Program-made: the position numbers and the translations under genes
Shown here: positions 6,588 to 7,713 of the stretch, one piece after another
How positions within the stretch are numbered: the stretch's first letter is position 1
Layout: every line of letters starts with the position of its first letter
Notes under the pieces: model-generated
What the model was told of the DNA's origin: nothing
Seen by the model: only the letters and a program-made list of their open reading frames with translations
Databases searched by the model: none
Assembly: GCA_004525055.1 (NCBI GenBank)
Contig: SPDF01000060.1
Coordinates: 1 to 7,713 of the forward strand
Direction: 5' to 3'
Source of the DNA: Gemmatimonadales bacterium
Lineage (GTDB): Bacteria > Gemmatimonadota > Gemmatimonadetes > Gemmatimonadales > GWC2-71-9
DNA: 7,713 bases

Positions 6588-7694
6588 CTGGAACTCCCAT
6601 CGCAGCATCGCGTCCCGCTCACCTGGCTGCTGCAGCATGGCGGTGAGATCATCAGCCTTCGCACACTCACGGAGCTGGCACCAGCCGGCACCGTCGATCC
6701 TGCCGCCCTCGATGCTGCACAGCAGGCGCTGTTGTTGGCCAAGCCCGTCACGGCTGTGGTCAAGAAGCAGAAGGACACCGGTGTCTGGGCCGGTAATCTG
6801 CTCGGGCTGGCCCCGTCAAAGACCACCGGAATCAAGGATGTCGGCACCATTCCGCAGTACCGCCGGCTGCTCCAGATGGGCTTCCCGCTGGCCGGGCGCC
6901 CCTTCAAGCTCGCGGACCGGCTCCTCTTCCGGCTCCTCTCCCGAGACGATGACCCCAAGCTCCTCTTCGAATTCAAGAAGATGGCCGCCGGCGATGCGCA
7001 CGCCGAGTCCTGGGCCCGTTGGGTCATCCGCGAGGCCTCGTGCGCCGCGCTGGCCGAGGCAGGCCACATCGAGGACCCACGGCTCCGTGGGTCTGCCCAC
7101 AAGGTGGCCAGCGCCGTGTCGCAGTTCCTGCGCAGCCCCCTCTCCGAAAAGCCGTTCGTCAAGGCGGGCAGCAAGACGATCCTGCATCCGGAGGCGTATC
7201 CGCCCAGCTGGTACTCCGTGGCGATGGTGGCGGCCATGCCGTCGCTCCAGCGGGAGCGCGCCGGCTTCACGGAACGACTGGGCACCTACCTGGCCCAGCC
7301 AGCGCCGAAGAAGTCGTTCTGGCTGCATGTCGGCAAGAAGACGTTCAAGCCTCAGCACCTCCTCCTCGGCGACCCGATCGAGGCAGACGGCAAGGGCGTC
7401 GCCAAGGATGTTCCACTCGCCCTGCACTACATCGAGCTCCTCGCGCGGATCGGCGCGCTCCACACGGCGCCCGTGGCCACCAAGGTGCTCGGCCGACTCC
7501 TCAAGGATTGCGACGAGAACGGCGTCTGGCACCCCAAGGGGCTTCGCAGCCTCCCCAAGGGAACCAACAGGATCGCGTATCACACATTCCCACTCGCGAC
7601 CGAAACCAAGACCGCGGAATCGCGGCAGGTGGACCTCACGTTCCGGCTGGCGCTGATTGCCAAGCATCTGGGGTGGCAATTGGAGATGGTGTAG
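6588..7694 (+). CDS. Hypothetical protein, alpha/alpha-toroid (prenyltransferase/squalene-cyclase-like) fold suspected
   Basis: I do not recognise this gene with certainty. From CTG 6588 it encodes 368 residues without signal peptide or membrane segments, so it is probably cytoplasmic. It looks all-helical, with two QW-like turns, 'KKQKDTGVWAGN' (59-70) and 'DCDENGVWHPKG' (307-318), recalling the repeats of squalene-cyclase and prenyltransferase toroids. Helices such as 'YIELLARIGAL' (281-291) and 'VATKVLGRLLKD' (296-307) fit that pattern. The catalytic DxDD of cyclases is not evident; the 'DDD' at 120-122 is the nearest acidic cluster. Start: AGGAG at 6578-6582 and a codon shift support CTG 6588. 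The frame is open back to TTG 6477, but those 36 codons after TTG have 44% GC at third positions (16/36) against 72% (29/40) just after 6588, are Pro/Ser/Arg-rich and lack a ribosome-binding site. A conventional gene caller would probably choose 6477. Decay of an original N-terminus is also possible. Confidence 0.7.
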   Translation: MELPSQHRVPLTWLLQHGGEIISLRTLTELAPAGTVDPAALDAAQQALLLAKPVTAVVKKQKDTGVWAGNLLGLAPSKTTGIKDVGTIPQYRRLLQMGFPLAGRPFKLADRLLFRLLSRDDDPKLLFEFKKMAAGDAHAESWARWVIREASCAALAEAGHIEDPRLRGSAHKVASAVSQFLRSPLSEKPFVKAGSKTILHPEAYPPSWYSVAMVAAMPSLQRERAGFTERLGTYLAQPAPKKSFWLHVGKKTFKPQHLLLGDPIEADGKGVAKDVPLALHYIELLARIGALHTAPVATKVLGRLLKDCDENGVWHPKGLRSLPKGTNRIAYHTFPLATETKTAESRQVDLTFRLALIAKHLGWQLEMV

Positions 7695-7713
7695 GGGCGG
7701 GGAAGCGGGGAAG
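7694..7713 (+). repeat. G-rich octamer repeat cut by the window edge
   Basis: Immediately after the last stop codon, GGGGAAGC (7699-7706) is followed by GGGGAAG (7707-7713). Three GGGG runs (7694-7697, 7699-7702, 7707-7710) lie within 17 bases. It may be the start of a longer purine-rich tandem repeat, but only two copies are visible. Confidence 0.3.

Noticed and set aside
6467..7285. 272-residue minus-strand frame, with similar ones at 6816-7679 (-) and 6637-7656 (+)
   Set aside because: Ser/Arg/Pro-rich translations typical of shadow frames; the frame ending at 7694 has plausible helices and a better codon pattern.
1..7713. CRISPR array, tRNA/rRNA genes, insertion sequence or phage genes
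   Set aside because: I saw no regularly spaced repeats, cloverleaf-like segments, transposase motifs or target-site duplications anywhere in the window.

Overview
The window is high in GC (about two thirds by eye), densely packed and free of mobile elements, tRNAs, rRNAs and CRISPR arrays. The gene types are exported proteins ending their signal peptides in 'A-x-A-Q', an M28 peptidase with a PA domain, an OmpA-like cell-wall anchor and a glycoside-hydrolase-like TIM barrel. With the strong GC bias at third codon positions, this suggests a Gram-negative chromosome such as Gemmatimonadota. That assignment is inference from style and was not tested by any search.

Layout. Positions 1-392 (+) are the 3' end of an OmpA-like peptidoglycan-binding protein. 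Positions 465-1661 (+) encode a secreted putative glycoside hydrolase of the DUF4015 type. It converges on, and overlaps by 61 bp, an aconitase-superfamily hydro-lyase on the minus strand (1601-3652) whose swivel domain precedes the catalytic domains. A 96-bp divergent spacer (3653-3748) separates that gene from a secreted beta-propeller-like protein (3749-4654, +), which may be transcribed without a leader. A secreted M28 zinc aminopeptidase (4715-6355, +) follows in the same direction. A 232-bp non-coding stretch (6356-6587) then holds a perfect 12-bp hairpin and an AT-rich 60-bp island. The last gene (to 7694, +) is an unrecognised cytoplasmic protein resembling alpha/alpha-toroid (prenyltransferase/squalene-cyclase-like) folds. 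It probably begins at a rare CTG codon behind a perfect AGGAG.

Function. Four of the six genes encode envelope or exported proteins (cell-wall anchoring, probable glycan processing, a propeller of unknown role, peptide hydrolysis). The hydro-lyase is a cytoplasmic Fe-S enzyme of carboxylic-acid metabolism with no obvious functional tie to its neighbours. I see no clear defence, mobile or biosynthetic system. The points most worth following are the hydro-lyase domain order, the CTG start and identity of the last gene, and the leaderless promoter at 3714-3749.
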